Origin: CAKQOE01 sp051892195
GTDB taxonomy: Bacteria; Bacillota; Clostridia; Peptostreptococcales; Anaerovoracaceae
Length of the DNA stretch: 30,001 nt
Direction of reading: 5' to 3'
Assembly (NCBI GenBank): GCA_051892195.1
Contig: JBJFFZ010000139.1
Coordinates: forward strand, 1-30,001
Of the stretch, positions 14,304 to 23,624 are shown piece after piece. The notes beneath the pieces are model-generated. The model saw only the letters and a program-made list of their open reading frames with translations, was not told the DNA's origin and did not search any database. A program made the translations under genes and the position numbers. Numbering within the stretch: position 1 is the first letter of the stretch; each line of letters starts with the position of its first letter.

Positions 14304-17300
14304 TAGTGAGCACCCCCTTCATATTCATAAAACGCACTTTCAATGGCCTGCTCACTGCTGAGACCCTTCTGTTCGTACTTTGTTACAAGATCCAGCATTC
14401 TTCTGTAATCATGCGGCATAATCTTTTTGAACTTCGGCAGATAATCCTCAAAGCTTCTGAGAATCCGTCTGCCCTTCTCAGAGCCGGTAAGTCTCACATG
14501 CTCTTCAATCAGACCCTTCAGCTCTGCAACATCCGTATTGCGCTCCACTTTTTCCAGAGAGACCATATTGCGGTTCAGCTTCCGGTAAACATCGTTTTCC
14601 TCGTCCAGGACATAGGCGATGCCGCCGGACATACCTGCAGCGAGATTTTCTCCCACCGGACCCAGGATGACAACTCTTCCTCCGGTCATATATTCGATTC
14701 CGTGGTTTCCCACGCCTTCCACCACAGCAGTTGCGCCGGAATTGCGGACACAGAACCGTTCTCCCGCAACGCCGTTGACAAAGAGCTTCCCGCTGGTTGC
14801 TCCGTAAAGGGCCACATTGCCGATGATAATATTGTCTTCTGCCCGGAAGCTCGCGTTCTTCGGCGGATAAACGATGATGGTTCCGCCGCTGAGTCCCTTT
14901 CCGATGTAATCGTTACTGTCTCCGCAAAGCTCTAATGTCAGACCCTTCGGAATAAACGCGCCGAAGCTCTGACCGCCGGTACCCTCGCAGGTAATATGAT
15001 AGGTATCGTCTTCCAGGGTATTTCCATAAAGCTTTGTGATCCTTGAGCCGAATACGGTTCCGAAGGCCCGGTCCATATTGTCAACGTGCAGACTCAGCTC
15101 CGCCGGCTCCCTGTTATCCAGATGTTCCTTTAATGCCCTGTAAAGAACCGTCTCGTCCTTTGTTGTGCTGATCTTAAAGTCAAAGCCTTCTTCTTTTCTG
15201 TATGTTTTCTTAACATCCTCCCCGGTAAACGGGTTTTCCAGCAGAGACTCCAGCTCTGCATATCTTGCCTTGCCTGTGAGCCTGCTCCTGTCAACGCGGA
15301 GCATATCGGTTCTTCCCACCATTTCCTCTACGGTGCGGAAGCCCAGCTTTGCCATATATTCTCTCAATTCTTCAGCGATAAACAGCATGCAGTTTTTCAC
15401 ATGCTCCGGCTTTCCGCGGAAGCGCTTGCGAAGCTCCGGATTCTGCGTGGCAACCCCTACCGGACAGCTGTCCCGGTTGCATACACGCATCATAACACAT
15501 CCCATGGAAACCATCGGAAGTGTGGCAAATCCGAATTCTTCTGCTCCTAGGAGAGCTGCAATGGCCACATCCCGGCCGGTCATAAGCTTTCCGTCCGTCT
15601 CCAGCTTTACTCTGCTTCTCAGGCCGTTCATAATCAGGGTCTGATGGGCCTCTGCAAGCCCCAGCTCCCATGGAAGTCCCGCACCTGCAACGGAGTTCAT
15701 AGGCGCTGCGCCGGTGCCTCCGTCAAAGCCGGAAATGAGGATCACCTCTGCCCCTGCCTTGGCCACGCCGGCAGCGATGGTTCCCACACCTGCCTCGGAA
15801 ACCAGCTTCACGTTAATGGCCGCAGATGAATTGGCGGACTTCAGATCGTATATGAGCTGGGCCAGGTCTTCAATGGAATAAATATCATGGTGAGGCGGCG
15901 GAGAGATGAGCCCTACGCCCGGTGTGGAAAATCTGGTGGCCGCAATGGCAGGATACACTTTGTTTCCCGGAAGATGGCCGCCTTCTCCAGGCTTTGCCCC
16001 CTGGGCCATCTTGATCTGGATCTCCTTTGCGCTGACCAGATACTCGGATGTAACACCAAATCTTGCGGATGCCACCTGCTTGATGGCACTGTTTCTGTTC
16101 TTTCCGTCCGCTCCGATGCGGAAGCGTTCCACATGCTCTCCGCCTTCACCGGTATTGGACTTTGCCCCCAGCTCATTCATGGCGATGGCCAGGGTTTCAT
16201 GAGCCTCTAAAGACAAGGCTCCATAGGACATGGCGCCCACTTTAAAACGCTTTACGATGGAAGCTGCGCTTTCCACCTCACTGAGAGGAATCTCCTTCTG
16301 CTTATAGTCAAACTCCATGAGGCTGCGGATATGGGATGCCCCCAGCTCCTCATCGATCATGTGCGTATATTCCTTGAACTGTCTGTAATCGTCATTTCTT
16401 ACTGCTTCCTGGAACTTGTGAATGGTGGCAGGATTGTATAAATGCTGCTCCTTGCCGCCTACGGACTTGTGATATCCGATGCTGTCCAGGGACAGGTCGC
16501 TCTTCAGACCCAGCGGGTCAAAGGCCTTTTCGTGCCTTTTCAGCACGTCCTTTTCGATATCTTCCAGACAGATCCCCCCAATAGGCGATACTGTATTGGT
16601 AAAGTATTTGTCGATGACGCTTCTGCTGATGCCCACTGCCTCAAAAATCTGGGCACCCATGTAGGACTGGATTGTGGAGATGCCCATCTTGGAAGCGATC
16701 TTCAGAATCCCTGCCAGTATGCCGTTGCAGTAGTCCTCAGAGGCAGGATAATACTCTTTATCCAGAATATTGTTGTCGATCATGCTCTTGATGGAATCCA
16801 GTGCAAGATACGGATTGACCGCACTGGCGCCATAGCCCAGAAGGGTTGCAAAATGATGCACCTCTCTCGGCTCTCCGCTTTCCAGAATCAGCGACAGCTG
16901 GGTCCGGTTCTTGGTCCGCACCAGATGCTGCTGCACAGCAGACACTGCAAGAAGGGACGGAACCGGAACGTGGTATTCGTCCACCTCGCGGTCGGAAAGG
17001 ATCAGGATATTTGCACCGTCCCGGATGGCCCGGTCCGTCAGAAGGAAAATATTCTCCAGAGCATCCTCCAAAGAGGTATCCTTATAATATGTAATCGGGA
17101 TCACCCGCACCTTGTAGCCTTCCACCTTCATATGCTTCAGCTTGAGCATATCCGTATTGGTGAGAATCGGGTTGCGGACACGAATGGACTTGCAGCTTTC
17201 CGGCGAATCCTTCAGCAGGTTGCCGGAGGCACCGAGATATACATGGGTTGAGGTTACGATTTCTTCCCGGATGGCATCAATCGGCGGATTTGTCACCTGG

Positions 17301-19026
17301 GCAAACAGCTGCTTAAAGTAGCTGAAAAGCGGCGGATCCGTTTCTGACAGGAAGGACAGCGGTGTATCATTTCCCATGGCCACAATAGGCTCCTCGCCGT
17401 TGATGGCCGTGTTCTTCAGATACCAGAACACATCCTCGTACGAATACCCGAACACCTGCTGCAGTCTCTGAAGTTCTTCTTCGGAGTACTTGATATCTGC
17501 CTTGTTTGGAATGCGGATATCCCCCAGATGTGTCAGGTTGTCCTCCAGCCATTCTCCATACGGATGCTCCATGGCATACTGCATCTTCAGGTCATTATCG
17601 TCAATGATTTCGCCCTTTCTGGTATCCACCAGAAGCATCTTGCCCGGGCGCAGCCGGTCCTTCAGAAGGATTTCAGACGGATCGATGTCAAAAACTCCTA
17701 CCTCAGAGGATAAAATCAGATAACCGTCTTTTGTGACATAATAACGGGAAGGGCGCAGACCGTTTCTGTCAAGAACAGCCCCCANNNNNNNNNNNNNNNN
17801 NNNNNNNNNNNNNNNNNNNNNNNNNNNNNNNNNNNNNNNNNNNNNNNNNNNNNNNNNNNNNNNNNNNNNNNNNNNNNNNNNNNNTTTGTGACATAATAAC
17901 GGGAAGGGCGCAGACCGTTTCTGTCAAGAACAGCCCCCATCACATCCCCATCGCTGAACAGGATGGAAGCCGGTCCGTCCCACGGTTCCATGAGGGTTGC
18001 TTCGTACTGGTAGAAGTCCCGCTTGCGCTGATCCATGTTCCGGTCGTTGGCCCATGGCTCCGGAATGCAGATCATCAGAGCCTTCGGAAGATCCATTCCC
18101 ATCATCATGAGAAATTCCAGCGTATTGTCAAGCATGGCGGAGTCCGATGCCCAGTGATCCACTGCCGGCAGAACCTTGTAGATATCCTCTCCGAAAACAT
18201 CCCCCTGCATGGTCTCTTCTCTGGAGTTCATCTTGTTGACATTTCCCCGGATGGTATTGATTTCGCCGTTGTGCACGATCAGGCGGTTCGGATGGGCCCG
18301 CTCCCAGGAAGGGAAGGTATTTGTGGAGAATCTGGAATGAACCAGAGCGATGGCCGATGTAAACTCCTCATCCTGAAGATCCAGATAGAAGCCCCGAAGC
18401 TGCTTCACCATGAACATCCCTTTATAGACGATGGTCCTGCTGGAAAGAGAACACACGTAGGTATTGTTGTTTGCCTTCTCAAAGACTCTGCGGGCAACAT
18501 AAAGCTTCCGGTCAAATTCGATGCCGGCCTTTACATTGCGGGGTCTCTTTACGAATGCCTGATAGATGGACGGCTTGCAGTCCAGAGCCGTCTTTCCGAG
18601 GACTCCGTCCACCACAGGAACCTCGCGCCACCCCAGAAACTTCAGACCTTCCTTCTGGAGAACCACTTCAAAAAGCTTCTTGGCCTGGTTGCGCTTCATC
18701 TCGTCATCCGGGAAGAAAAACATTCCCACACCGAAGCTGCCGTCCGCCGGCAGTTCCAGTTCCTTCACCTTGTTTATAAAAAAGCGGTGAGGAATCTGAA
18801 GGAGAATTCCCACACCGTCCCCGGTTTCACCCAGGGCGTCTTTTCCTGCCCGGTGCTCCAGACGTTCTACAATAGTAAGAGCATCTGTGACCGTCTTATG
18901 GGTTTTGATCCCTTTGATGTTGACAATGGCTCCGATTCCGCAGTTATCGTGCTCATATGCCGGGTCGTACAGTCCGGGCTTCTGAAGTTCAGGCCTTGCC
19001 TGACCGATCTGCTTTTCATATTCCAT
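14303..19026 (-). CDS. gltB: Glutamate synthase large subunit (interrupted by an assembly gap)
   Basis: The large subunit releases ammonia from glutamine and adds it to 2-oxoglutarate to make glutamate. It starts at 19026 (GGGAGG about 7 bases upstream). A 28-residue propeptide precedes Cys29 of NCGIGAIVNIKG, the class II amidotransferase nucleophile. After the central domain come the FMN-site segment GFDGGTGAAPMNSVAG, the 3Fe-4S motif CVMMRVCNRDSC and the C-terminal beta-helix with repeated G-x-x-G turns. The reading frame is broken only at 17785-17884 (100 N). The 55 bases on each side of the gap are identical; removing the Ns and one copy (155 bases) leaves 4569 bases, exactly 1523 codons, with an unbroken frame (RYYVTKDGYLILSSEVGVF). 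The gene is therefore intact, 1522 residues. Confidence 0.95.
17730..17784. repeat. 55-bp contig-end overlap, left copy
   Basis: This stretch is identical to 17885-17939 on the other side of the N run. It begins TTTGTGACATAATAACGG and ends AGAACAGCCCCCA. It is best read as the shared end of two contigs, not a biological repeat. Confidence 0.93.
17785..17884. other. Assembly gap of exactly 100 N
   Basis: The run of 100 Ns is the usual placeholder for a gap of unknown size. Because the flanks overlap by 55 bp and the gltB frame closes when they are merged, no sequence is missing here. The true distance is negative (an overlap). Confidence 0.95.
17885..17939. repeat. 55-bp contig-end overlap, right copy
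   Basis: This is the second copy of the 55-bp sequence at 17730-17784. An overlap of 55 is typical of adjacent contigs from a de Bruijn graph built with k = 55. Confidence 0.93.
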
Positions 19027-19040
19027 AGTATCTACCTCCC

Positions 19041-19053
19041 GATGATAATCATC
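19041..19053. promoter_or_regulatory. Small dyad before the gltB ribosome binding site
   Basis: GATGAT and ATCATC are perfect arms around one A, directly upstream of the GGGAGG of gltB. In RNA the stem would be short and AT-rich, so any effect on ribosome access is a guess. Confidence 0.3.
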
Positions 19054-19061
19054 AGCTGACT

Positions 19062-19136
19062 TCACTCCTGTTGTTCCTCCGGAATCCTCCGAAGAAAAAT
19101 CGTATGCAAACTCAAAAATGAATACAATTTTTTCAT
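19062..19136 (-). CDS. 24-codon leader ORF upstream of gltB, ending in Glu/Gln codons
   Basis: A short ORF begins MKKLYSF at 19136 and ends with the codons for P-E-E-Q-Q-E and a TGA at 19062, 35 bases before gltB. Its ATG falls at the predicted transcription start of the gltB promoter, so it would be translated as a leaderless mRNA; AGGTG lies only 3 bases upstream. The last six codons overlap a 7-bp hairpin (CTTCGGA with TCCGGAG). A run of Glu and Gln codons before a glutamate synthase gene suggests a leader peptide for attenuation, but an ORF of this size can occur by chance. Confidence 0.3.
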   Translation of the reverse strand: MKKLYSFLSLHTIFLRRIPEEQQE

Positions 19137-19143
19137 TGCACCT

Positions 19144-19172
19144 ATTATAATTGTTCAACATTGGGTTGTCAA
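19144..19172 (-). promoter_or_regulatory. Perfect-consensus promoter of gltBD
   Basis: On the minus strand TTGACA (19167-19172) and TATAAT (19144-19149) are separated by exactly 17 bases. The spacer carries an imperfect dyad (CAAC, five bases, GTTG) that could be a regulator site. Transcription should start at about 19137, leaving a 110-base leader. Confidence 0.88.
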
Positions 19173-19183
19173 TATAGCCAAAA

Positions 19184-19226
19184 GAATAAAAACAGGGAAA
19201 TGCTCCCATCAGAAACACTTCCCCTG
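19184..19226 (-). terminator. Terminator of the DEAD-box helicase gene
   Basis: On the minus strand an imperfect stem of about 10 bp (19216-19226 with 19193-19202, one bulged G and one G-U pair) is followed by TTTTTATTC. It lies 100 bases past the helicase stop and ends just before the gltB -35 box, separating the two units. Confidence 0.7.
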
Positions 19227-19308
19227 CTTTCATGTTCATTACATTATAATATCTGTAAATACGACCCGTAAATCCTGTGCAGAAATTTCAGAATCCCCTC
19301 CGGGCTGC

Positions 19309-19323
19309 GGGCGCTCTGCGCCC
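19309..19323 (-). other. GC hairpin directly after the helicase stop codon
   Basis: GGGCGC and GCGCCC pair perfectly around a 3-base loop, one base past the stop codon at 19325. There is no T tract. It may protect the mRNA end or assist the terminator 100 bases on. Confidence 0.4.
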
Positions 19324-19324
19324 C

Positions 19325-21073
19325 CTATCTGCCGCGGCGGCGGCTGCGGGAGGAACGGCCGCTTTTTCCCCGGAAGCTGTATTCCTTCTTCGGACGTTCC
19401 GGTTCTGCGCTGCGCTTTCTTGCAGAAGCAGGCTTCTGCTTTTTTGCTCCCTTGCTTCCGCCCCGCTTCTTCTTTGAGGCGACCTCAAAGGAAATTCCTC
19501 TTCCTGCGTGGGTGAACCCCTGCATGGCTTCCATAACTTCCTCTACATGGGCTCTTGGAATATCTACAAAGGAGAAGTTTCTGTGCATCTCGATGGATCC
19601 GATCATTTTGCCGCTGAGAGAGGATCTGGAAGCGATTCCCTTCACAATGTGGGCCTCTTTCAGGCCGTCCAGGCGGCCGGCATTAATAAACAGGCGAACC
19701 ATATCAAGCCGTGAATACTCAAATTCCTCATCATCAAAATCCATCCGCTCGTAGTCCTTTTCCTCAAGCTCGCTGAAAGCAAGGCGGAACAGGGCTGCCG
19801 CAACATCCTCCGGTGTCAGATACACCCCTTCCGCATCTGCATCCCGGATAATGCGGTGAATGACAGAAAGATACTTTTCCCCTTCTCCTTCTTCCGCAAG
19901 CTTCCTTACCCTGTCGGCGGCTGCCGCAGTGCGGATGGCCTCCACATCTTCAATGGCAGGAGGCTTTGCCTTTTCGATCCGGGACTTTGTATAGCGCATG
20001 ATCTCCCGGAGCTTGATATTGTCCCTTCCAAACACAAAGGAATAGGACTTTCCCTTGTTTCCGGCACGGCCGGTTCTTCCGATCCGGTGAACGTACTGCT
20101 CGGGATCATCCGGCAGATCGTAGTTGAAAACTGCCTCGACGCCGCTGACATCGATGCCTCTGGCCGCTACATCGGTTGCAACCAGAATCTGTGTGATGCC
20201 GTGACGGAATTTTTTCATTACCCGGTCCCGTTCATTCTGTTTCATATCTCCGTGAAGGGCATCCGCCGCATAACCCCGGTCCTGAAGGCGGGAGGTGACC
20301 TCATCCACTCTGCGCTTTGTATTGCAGAACACAAGAGACAGAGTAAAGTTGTTCACATCGATGAGACGGCACAGCAGTTCCACCTTGGACGCTTCTCTTA
20401 CCTCTATATAATACTGATCGATGGCCTCCACCGTCAGTTCCTTGTGTGCAATATGCACATGAATGGGATCCTTCTGATAGCGCTGGGTGATCATGAGAAT
20501 CTCCGGAGGCATGGTTGCAGAAAACAGCATCATCTGCCTGTCCTCCGGCACCTCTTCTAAAATGGTATCGATGTCCTCCCGAAAGCCCATATTGAGCATT
20601 TCATCGGCTTCATCGAGAACGAGCATTTTCAGGTCATTGAGACGGATGGTTTTCCTCCGCATGTGATCCATAATACGCCCCGGGGTTCCGATAATAATCT
20701 GGGGCTTTTTTTTCAGGGCGCTGATCTGCGTTTCCATGTGCTGGCCCCCGTAAATAGCAAGGATTCTGACCCCCGGCGTGTATTTTGCAACCTTTCTGAG
20801 CTCCTCTGCCACCTGCATGGCAAGCTCTCTTGTGGGACATAAAACGAGCACCTGAGCCGAACGGGCCTGTCGGTCACACATCTCTATGGCCGGAATTCCG
20901 TAAGCACACGTCTTTCCGGTTCCTGTCTGAGCCTGACCGATTACATCCCTTCCCGTCATAACGGCAGGAATTGCCTGACTCTGAATCGGTGTAGCCTCTG
21001 TAAAACCCATTTCGTCAAGTGCTCTGAGTACTTCATCTGAAATATTCAGCATATTAAATTGTATGTTTTCCAT
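19325..21073 (-). CDS. DEAD-box RNA helicase with DbpA-type RNA-binding domain
   Basis: This ATP-dependent RNA helicase of the DeaD/CshA type has likely roles in ribosome assembly, RNA decay and cold adaptation. The 582-residue product has the Q motif (GFTEATPIQSQAI, 23-35), Walker A AQTGTGKT (48-55), DEAD (154-157), SAT (185-187) and, in the second RecA domain, HRIGRTGRAG. A helical region and a DbpA-type RNA-binding domain near residues 455-530 (IGSIEMHRNFSFVDIP) follow, then a very basic tail rich in Lys, Arg, Ser and Gly ending SRSRRRGR. The start at 21073 is preferred to the ATG at 21088 because AAGGGA, part of that longer reading frame, forms its Shine-Dalgarno. It is divergent from the chemoreceptor gene. 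Confidence 0.93.
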   Translation of the reverse strand: MENIQFNMLNISDEVLRALDEMGFTEATPIQSQAIPAVMTGRDVIGQAQTGTGKTCAYGIPAIEMCDRQARSAQVLVLCPTRELAMQVAEELRKVAKYTPGVRILAIYGGQHMETQISALKKKPQIIIGTPGRIMDHMRRKTIRLNDLKMLVLDEADEMLNMGFREDIDTILEEVPEDRQMMLFSATMPPEILMITQRYQKDPIHVHIAHKELTVEAIDQYYIEVREASKVELLCRLIDVNNFTLSLVFCNTKRRVDEVTSRLQDRGYAADALHGDMKQNERDRVMKKFRHGITQILVATDVAARGIDVSGVEAVFNYDLPDDPEQYVHRIGRTGRAGNKGKSYSFVFGRDNIKLREIMRYTKSRIEKAKPPAIEDVEAIRTAAAADRVRKLAEEGEGEKYLSVIHRIIRDADAEGVYLTPEDVAAALFRLAFSELEEKDYERMDFDDEEFEYSRLDMVRLFINAGRLDGLKEAHIVKGIASRSSLSGKMIGSIEMHRNFSFVDIPRAHVEEVMEAMQGFTHAGRGISFEVASKKKRGGSKGAKKQKPASARKRSAEPERPKKEYSFRGKSGRSSRSRRRGR

Positions 21074-21114
21074 TATGATTCCCTTCAAATTGTCGACTTA
21101 GTAATAGTAAGGCG

Positions 21115-21143
21115 ATTTTATCCCATTTGTATGCTTTTTTCAA
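21115..21143 (-). promoter_or_regulatory. Promoter of the DEAD-box helicase gene
   Basis: TTGAAA (21138-21143) and TAAAAT (21115-21120) on the minus strand are spaced by 17 bases. Transcription would start near 21108, 35 bases before the ATG. No long cold-shock-type leader is present. Confidence 0.65.
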
Positions 21144-21195
21144 GCGCAAAGAGAGATTATCCGGAGATCATGAGAAATGGAGGATTAATATTCCT

Positions 21196-22797
21196 ATGAA
21201 AATCAGCAAAAAATTTACAATTCTGATCGGAGGAGCTGTGGGTTCCCCGCTTATTCTGATCATTCTCTCACTTATCTGTATGAAACGCATCAGCGGTTCT
21301 GCTGATCCTTCATCCATATTTTTCGGTTCTGCTGTTCTTATGGTGATTGCAGGACTTCTGCTGGCAGGCGGAGCCGCCATGTTTGTTCTTCGTTTGAAGA
21401 GAGAGATTGTCTCTCCTCTCAGGGAGCTGGAATCTGTGGCTTCTGCCATCGCCCGGGGGGATCTCAGACAGACCATCCGTTATTCCTCTGAAAACGAGTT
21501 CGGCGCAGCCTCCGGCAGCATCAATAAAACCCTTCAGCAGCTCAACGAATACGAAGCGTATATTACCGAAATTGCTGATACTCTGGATGAGATCGCTTCC
21601 GGAAATCTCATGTTCAAATTAAAGCAGAAATATGACGGAGATTTTGCAAAGATCCGCAACGGCTTTGACATGCTTTCCAGATCACTGAACGGAACCCTTG
21701 CGGAGGTGGAACACTGTTCCGACAGCATCGCCCAGGGTGCAGAGCAGATGTCAGACAACGCACAGGACTTCAGCCAGGGAAGCGCAGAGCAGGCCCAGTC
21801 CATCGAACAGCTGTCCGACAAAATCGGCGAGATTACACATCACATTCAGGAAACTGCGCTCCATGCGGAAAACGCTCAGAAGGCTGCAGAAAAAGCCGGA
21901 GAGGAAATGGAAATCAGCAATCAGGAGATGCGGAACATGGTTACAGCCATGAACGATATCAGCAGCTCTTCCGACGCCATCAGCAAGATCATAAAGACCA
22001 TTGAAGATATCGCATTCCAGACAAACATTCTGGCTCTCAACGCCGCTGTTGAGGCAGCCCGGGCCGGCTCTGCAGGAAAGGGATTTGCCGTTGTTGCAGA
22101 TGAAGTCAGAAACCTTGCAAATAAAAGTGCAGAAGCTGCACAGGAAACAAACGCCCTTATCGGCTCCTCCCTTCAGGCAGTACAGAACGGAACACAGATC
22201 GCAGACAGAACAGCCCAGTCTCTTACAGCAGTTACAGAGCAGTCCATCATTCTCATGGGGCTTATCAAAAAAATCTCCCATGCTGCTGCAGAGCAGGCTT
22301 CTGCCATTACACTGGTAGGTGAAGGAATCGAACAGATTTCCACCGTTACCCAGAGAGTTTCCTCAGCTGCTGAAACAAGCGCCGCATCCAGTGAAGAACT
22401 GGCTGCGCAGGGACAGATCCTCAGAGAGCTGCTCTCCAACTTCCAGATCGATAAAAATGCAACCCTCACAGCAGATACGCTGACGGCCACAAGCCGTTTT
22501 GATAAAGGCATCCATTCCAGAACAGAAGAAAAAAAGCCGGTGATTCACACCTATGTGCCGGAAGCCCATATCAATGAAGAACCGCCTGCCGCAGTCTTTG
22601 AAAAGCCAAAGACCGTGATCCGTCCGGAGGCGTATGCCCAGTCATCGGAACCTGCTGCCGCACCGGCACCGGTTGCTGAGAGAAAAAAAGCAGCCTCTGC
22701 AGATTCTTACGAAAAGACGGATAATCCTCCGGAATTCCAGTCACGCAAAACCGTAACGGATGAATACCTTCCGGATGATGTGGATTCAAAATACTAA
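21196..22797 (+). CDS. Methyl-accepting chemotaxis protein lacking an extracytoplasmic sensor
   Basis: The 533-residue product has two membrane segments (about 8-29 and 41-66) joined by a loop of only about 11 residues, so there is no external ligand-binding domain. A HAMP domain (about 67-120) and the coiled-coil signalling domain follow, with the hairpin tip IAFQTNILALNAAVEAARAG and VVADEVRNLANKSAEAA that binds CheA and CheW. A Pro/Ala/Glu-rich tail of about 100 residues ends the protein without the CheR-tethering pentapeptide. The start at 21196 (GGAGG 12 bases upstream) is chosen over an in-frame upstream start at 21127 that lies inside the helicase promoter and has no ribosome site. No flagellar or che genes are nearby. 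It probably senses an internal, membrane or energy signal. Confidence 0.9.
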   Translation: MKISKKFTILIGGAVGSPLILIILSLICMKRISGSADPSSIFFGSAVLMVIAGLLLAGGAAMFVLRLKREIVSPLRELESVASAIARGDLRQTIRYSSENEFGAASGSINKTLQQLNEYEAYITEIADTLDEIASGNLMFKLKQKYDGDFAKIRNGFDMLSRSLNGTLAEVEHCSDSIAQGAEQMSDNAQDFSQGSAEQAQSIEQLSDKIGEITHHIQETALHAENAQKAAEKAGEEMEISNQEMRNMVTAMNDISSSSDAISKIIKTIEDIAFQTNILALNAAVEAARAGSAGKGFAVVADEVRNLANKSAEAAQETNALIGSSLQAVQNGTQIADRTAQSLTAVTEQSIILMGLIKKISHAAAEQASAITLVGEGIEQISTVTQRVSSAAETSAASSEELAAQGQILRELLSNFQIDKNATLTADTLTATSRFDKGIHSRTEEKKPVIHTYVPEAHINEEPPAAVFEKPKTVIRPEAYAQSSEPAAAPAPVAERKKAASADSYEKTDNPPEFQSRKTVTDEYLPDDVDSKY

Positions 22798-22830
22798 AAT
22801 GCAAAACTGAACTATTTGAATATCCCAAGT

Positions 22831-22865
22831 GTAAGAGGCGGCCGCATCCTGCGGCCGCCTCTTAC
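22831..22865. terminator. Long perfect hairpin between chemoreceptor and tetR genes
   Basis: A perfect 15-bp stem (22831-22845 with 22851-22865) has a 5-base loop, and each arm contains GCGGCCGC. It lies between convergent genes, 34 bases after the chemoreceptor stop. No long T tract follows on either side. It likely serves as a bidirectional terminator. Confidence 0.7.
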
Positions 22866-22876
22866 GTCTGTGTTTC

Positions 22877-22895
22877 CGGGCGCCCGGGGCGCCCG
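22877..22895. terminator. Second GC hairpin in the same convergent gap
   Basis: CGGGCGCC and GGCGCCCG pair perfectly around CGG, 12 bases after the first hairpin and 43 bases from the tetR stop. It may be the minus-strand partner that ends the efflux operon mRNA. Confidence 0.5.
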
Positions 22896-22937
22896 CCTAT
22901 GTTATAATCTGGTGATTGATTCGATGATGCTGCATGT

Positions 22938-23624
22938 CTACGCCCCGATTCCGTCAAGAATCAGTCCGCAGAGATCCCTGCTTTCCCAGTCAAACGTTTC
23001 AAATCCCATCTTTTCCGCCAGCAGTGCGAGAGCATCTTCCGGAACAACGCTGTTCTTTCCAATGCTTAAAAATGGAATACTGCTCATAATCATATAGGAT
23101 ACAAAATCGATGTTGAGACCTGATTTCAGTTCTCCATTCTCGATTCCTTTCTGAAGGATTTCCTTTATAAACCTTATCTCAAACCGAATGCTGTTGAAAA
23201 CAAAGGAGATGAGCTTATCCTCCACGATATCGTTCACATTCTGACTGTCCGCTGACAAGGTTGCCAGAGGGATTTTACTGAGCCTTTCTGTACACCTTGT
23301 ATCCATAAGGATCTTTGCCGTCACTCTGATTCTGCTGCTCTGCTCCAGCATATGCTCCATAAAGATTTCCAGCCGCCGCCTTGTGGGCAGCTCTTCATCA
23401 AAAAGCCCCTGAAGAGACTTCCGTGAATCCTCAACGATGCTCCGGATCCACTCGATGACAATTTCATCCTTGCTGTCAAAGTATTCGTAGACCGTTCCCT
23501 TGGCAACCCCGGAAGCCCGGGCGATATCGATGATTTTCGTTGCATCGATGCCGTCCCGGACAAAGAGCTTTCCGGCCTCATCAAGAATTCTGTTTCGCTT
23601 CTCTCTTCGACTGTCTTCTGTCAC
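22938..23624 (-). CDS. TetR-family repressor of the efflux operon (GTG start)
   Basis: This is a TetR-type one-component regulator. The 228-residue product has the N-terminal helix-turn-helix at residues 29-50 (TKIIDIARASGVAKGTVYEYFDSK is the family pattern in shortened form) and an all-helical ligand-binding and dimerisation domain. The start is set at GTG 23624 because AAGGAGG lies 9 bases before it; the longer frame starts with TTG at 23645 with no proper ribosome site. The gene overlaps the end of the RND gene by 44 bp and is the third gene of the operon. It very probably binds the twin palindromes around the operon promoter at 28137-28235, giving negative autoregulation. The ligand is unknown. 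Confidence 0.9.
   Translation of the reverse strand: MTEDSRREKRNRILDEAGKLFVRDGIDATKIIDIARASGVAKGTVYEYFDSKDEIVIEWIRSIVEDSRKSLQGLFDEELPTRRRLEIFMEHMLEQSSRIRVTAKILMDTRCTERLSKIPLATLSADSQNVNDIVEDKLISFVFNSIRFEIRFIKEILQKGIENGELKSGLNIDFVSYMIMSSIPFLSIGKNSVVPEDALALLAEKMGFETFDWESRDLCGLILDGIGA

Noticed and set aside
17730..17939. Tandem duplication or frameshift mutation in gltB
   Set aside because: The identical 55-bp flanks with exactly 100 Ns between them, and the restored 1523-codon frame after collapse, point to an assembly overlap rather than mutation.
19027..19137. Glutamine riboswitch or T-box in the gltB leader
   Set aside because: The leader is too short for a T-box and lacks the conserved sequences of known glutamine-binding RNAs.
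21074..21195. SigD (flagellar) promoter for the chemoreceptor gene
   Set aside because: GGCGATTT at 21111 resembles a SigD -10 box only partly, and no TAAA element lies at the right distance; no other convincing plus-strand promoter was found.
22831..22895. Phage or integron attachment site
   Set aside because: There is no integrase, no direct repeats and no foreign genes nearby; hairpins between convergent genes are better explained as terminators.
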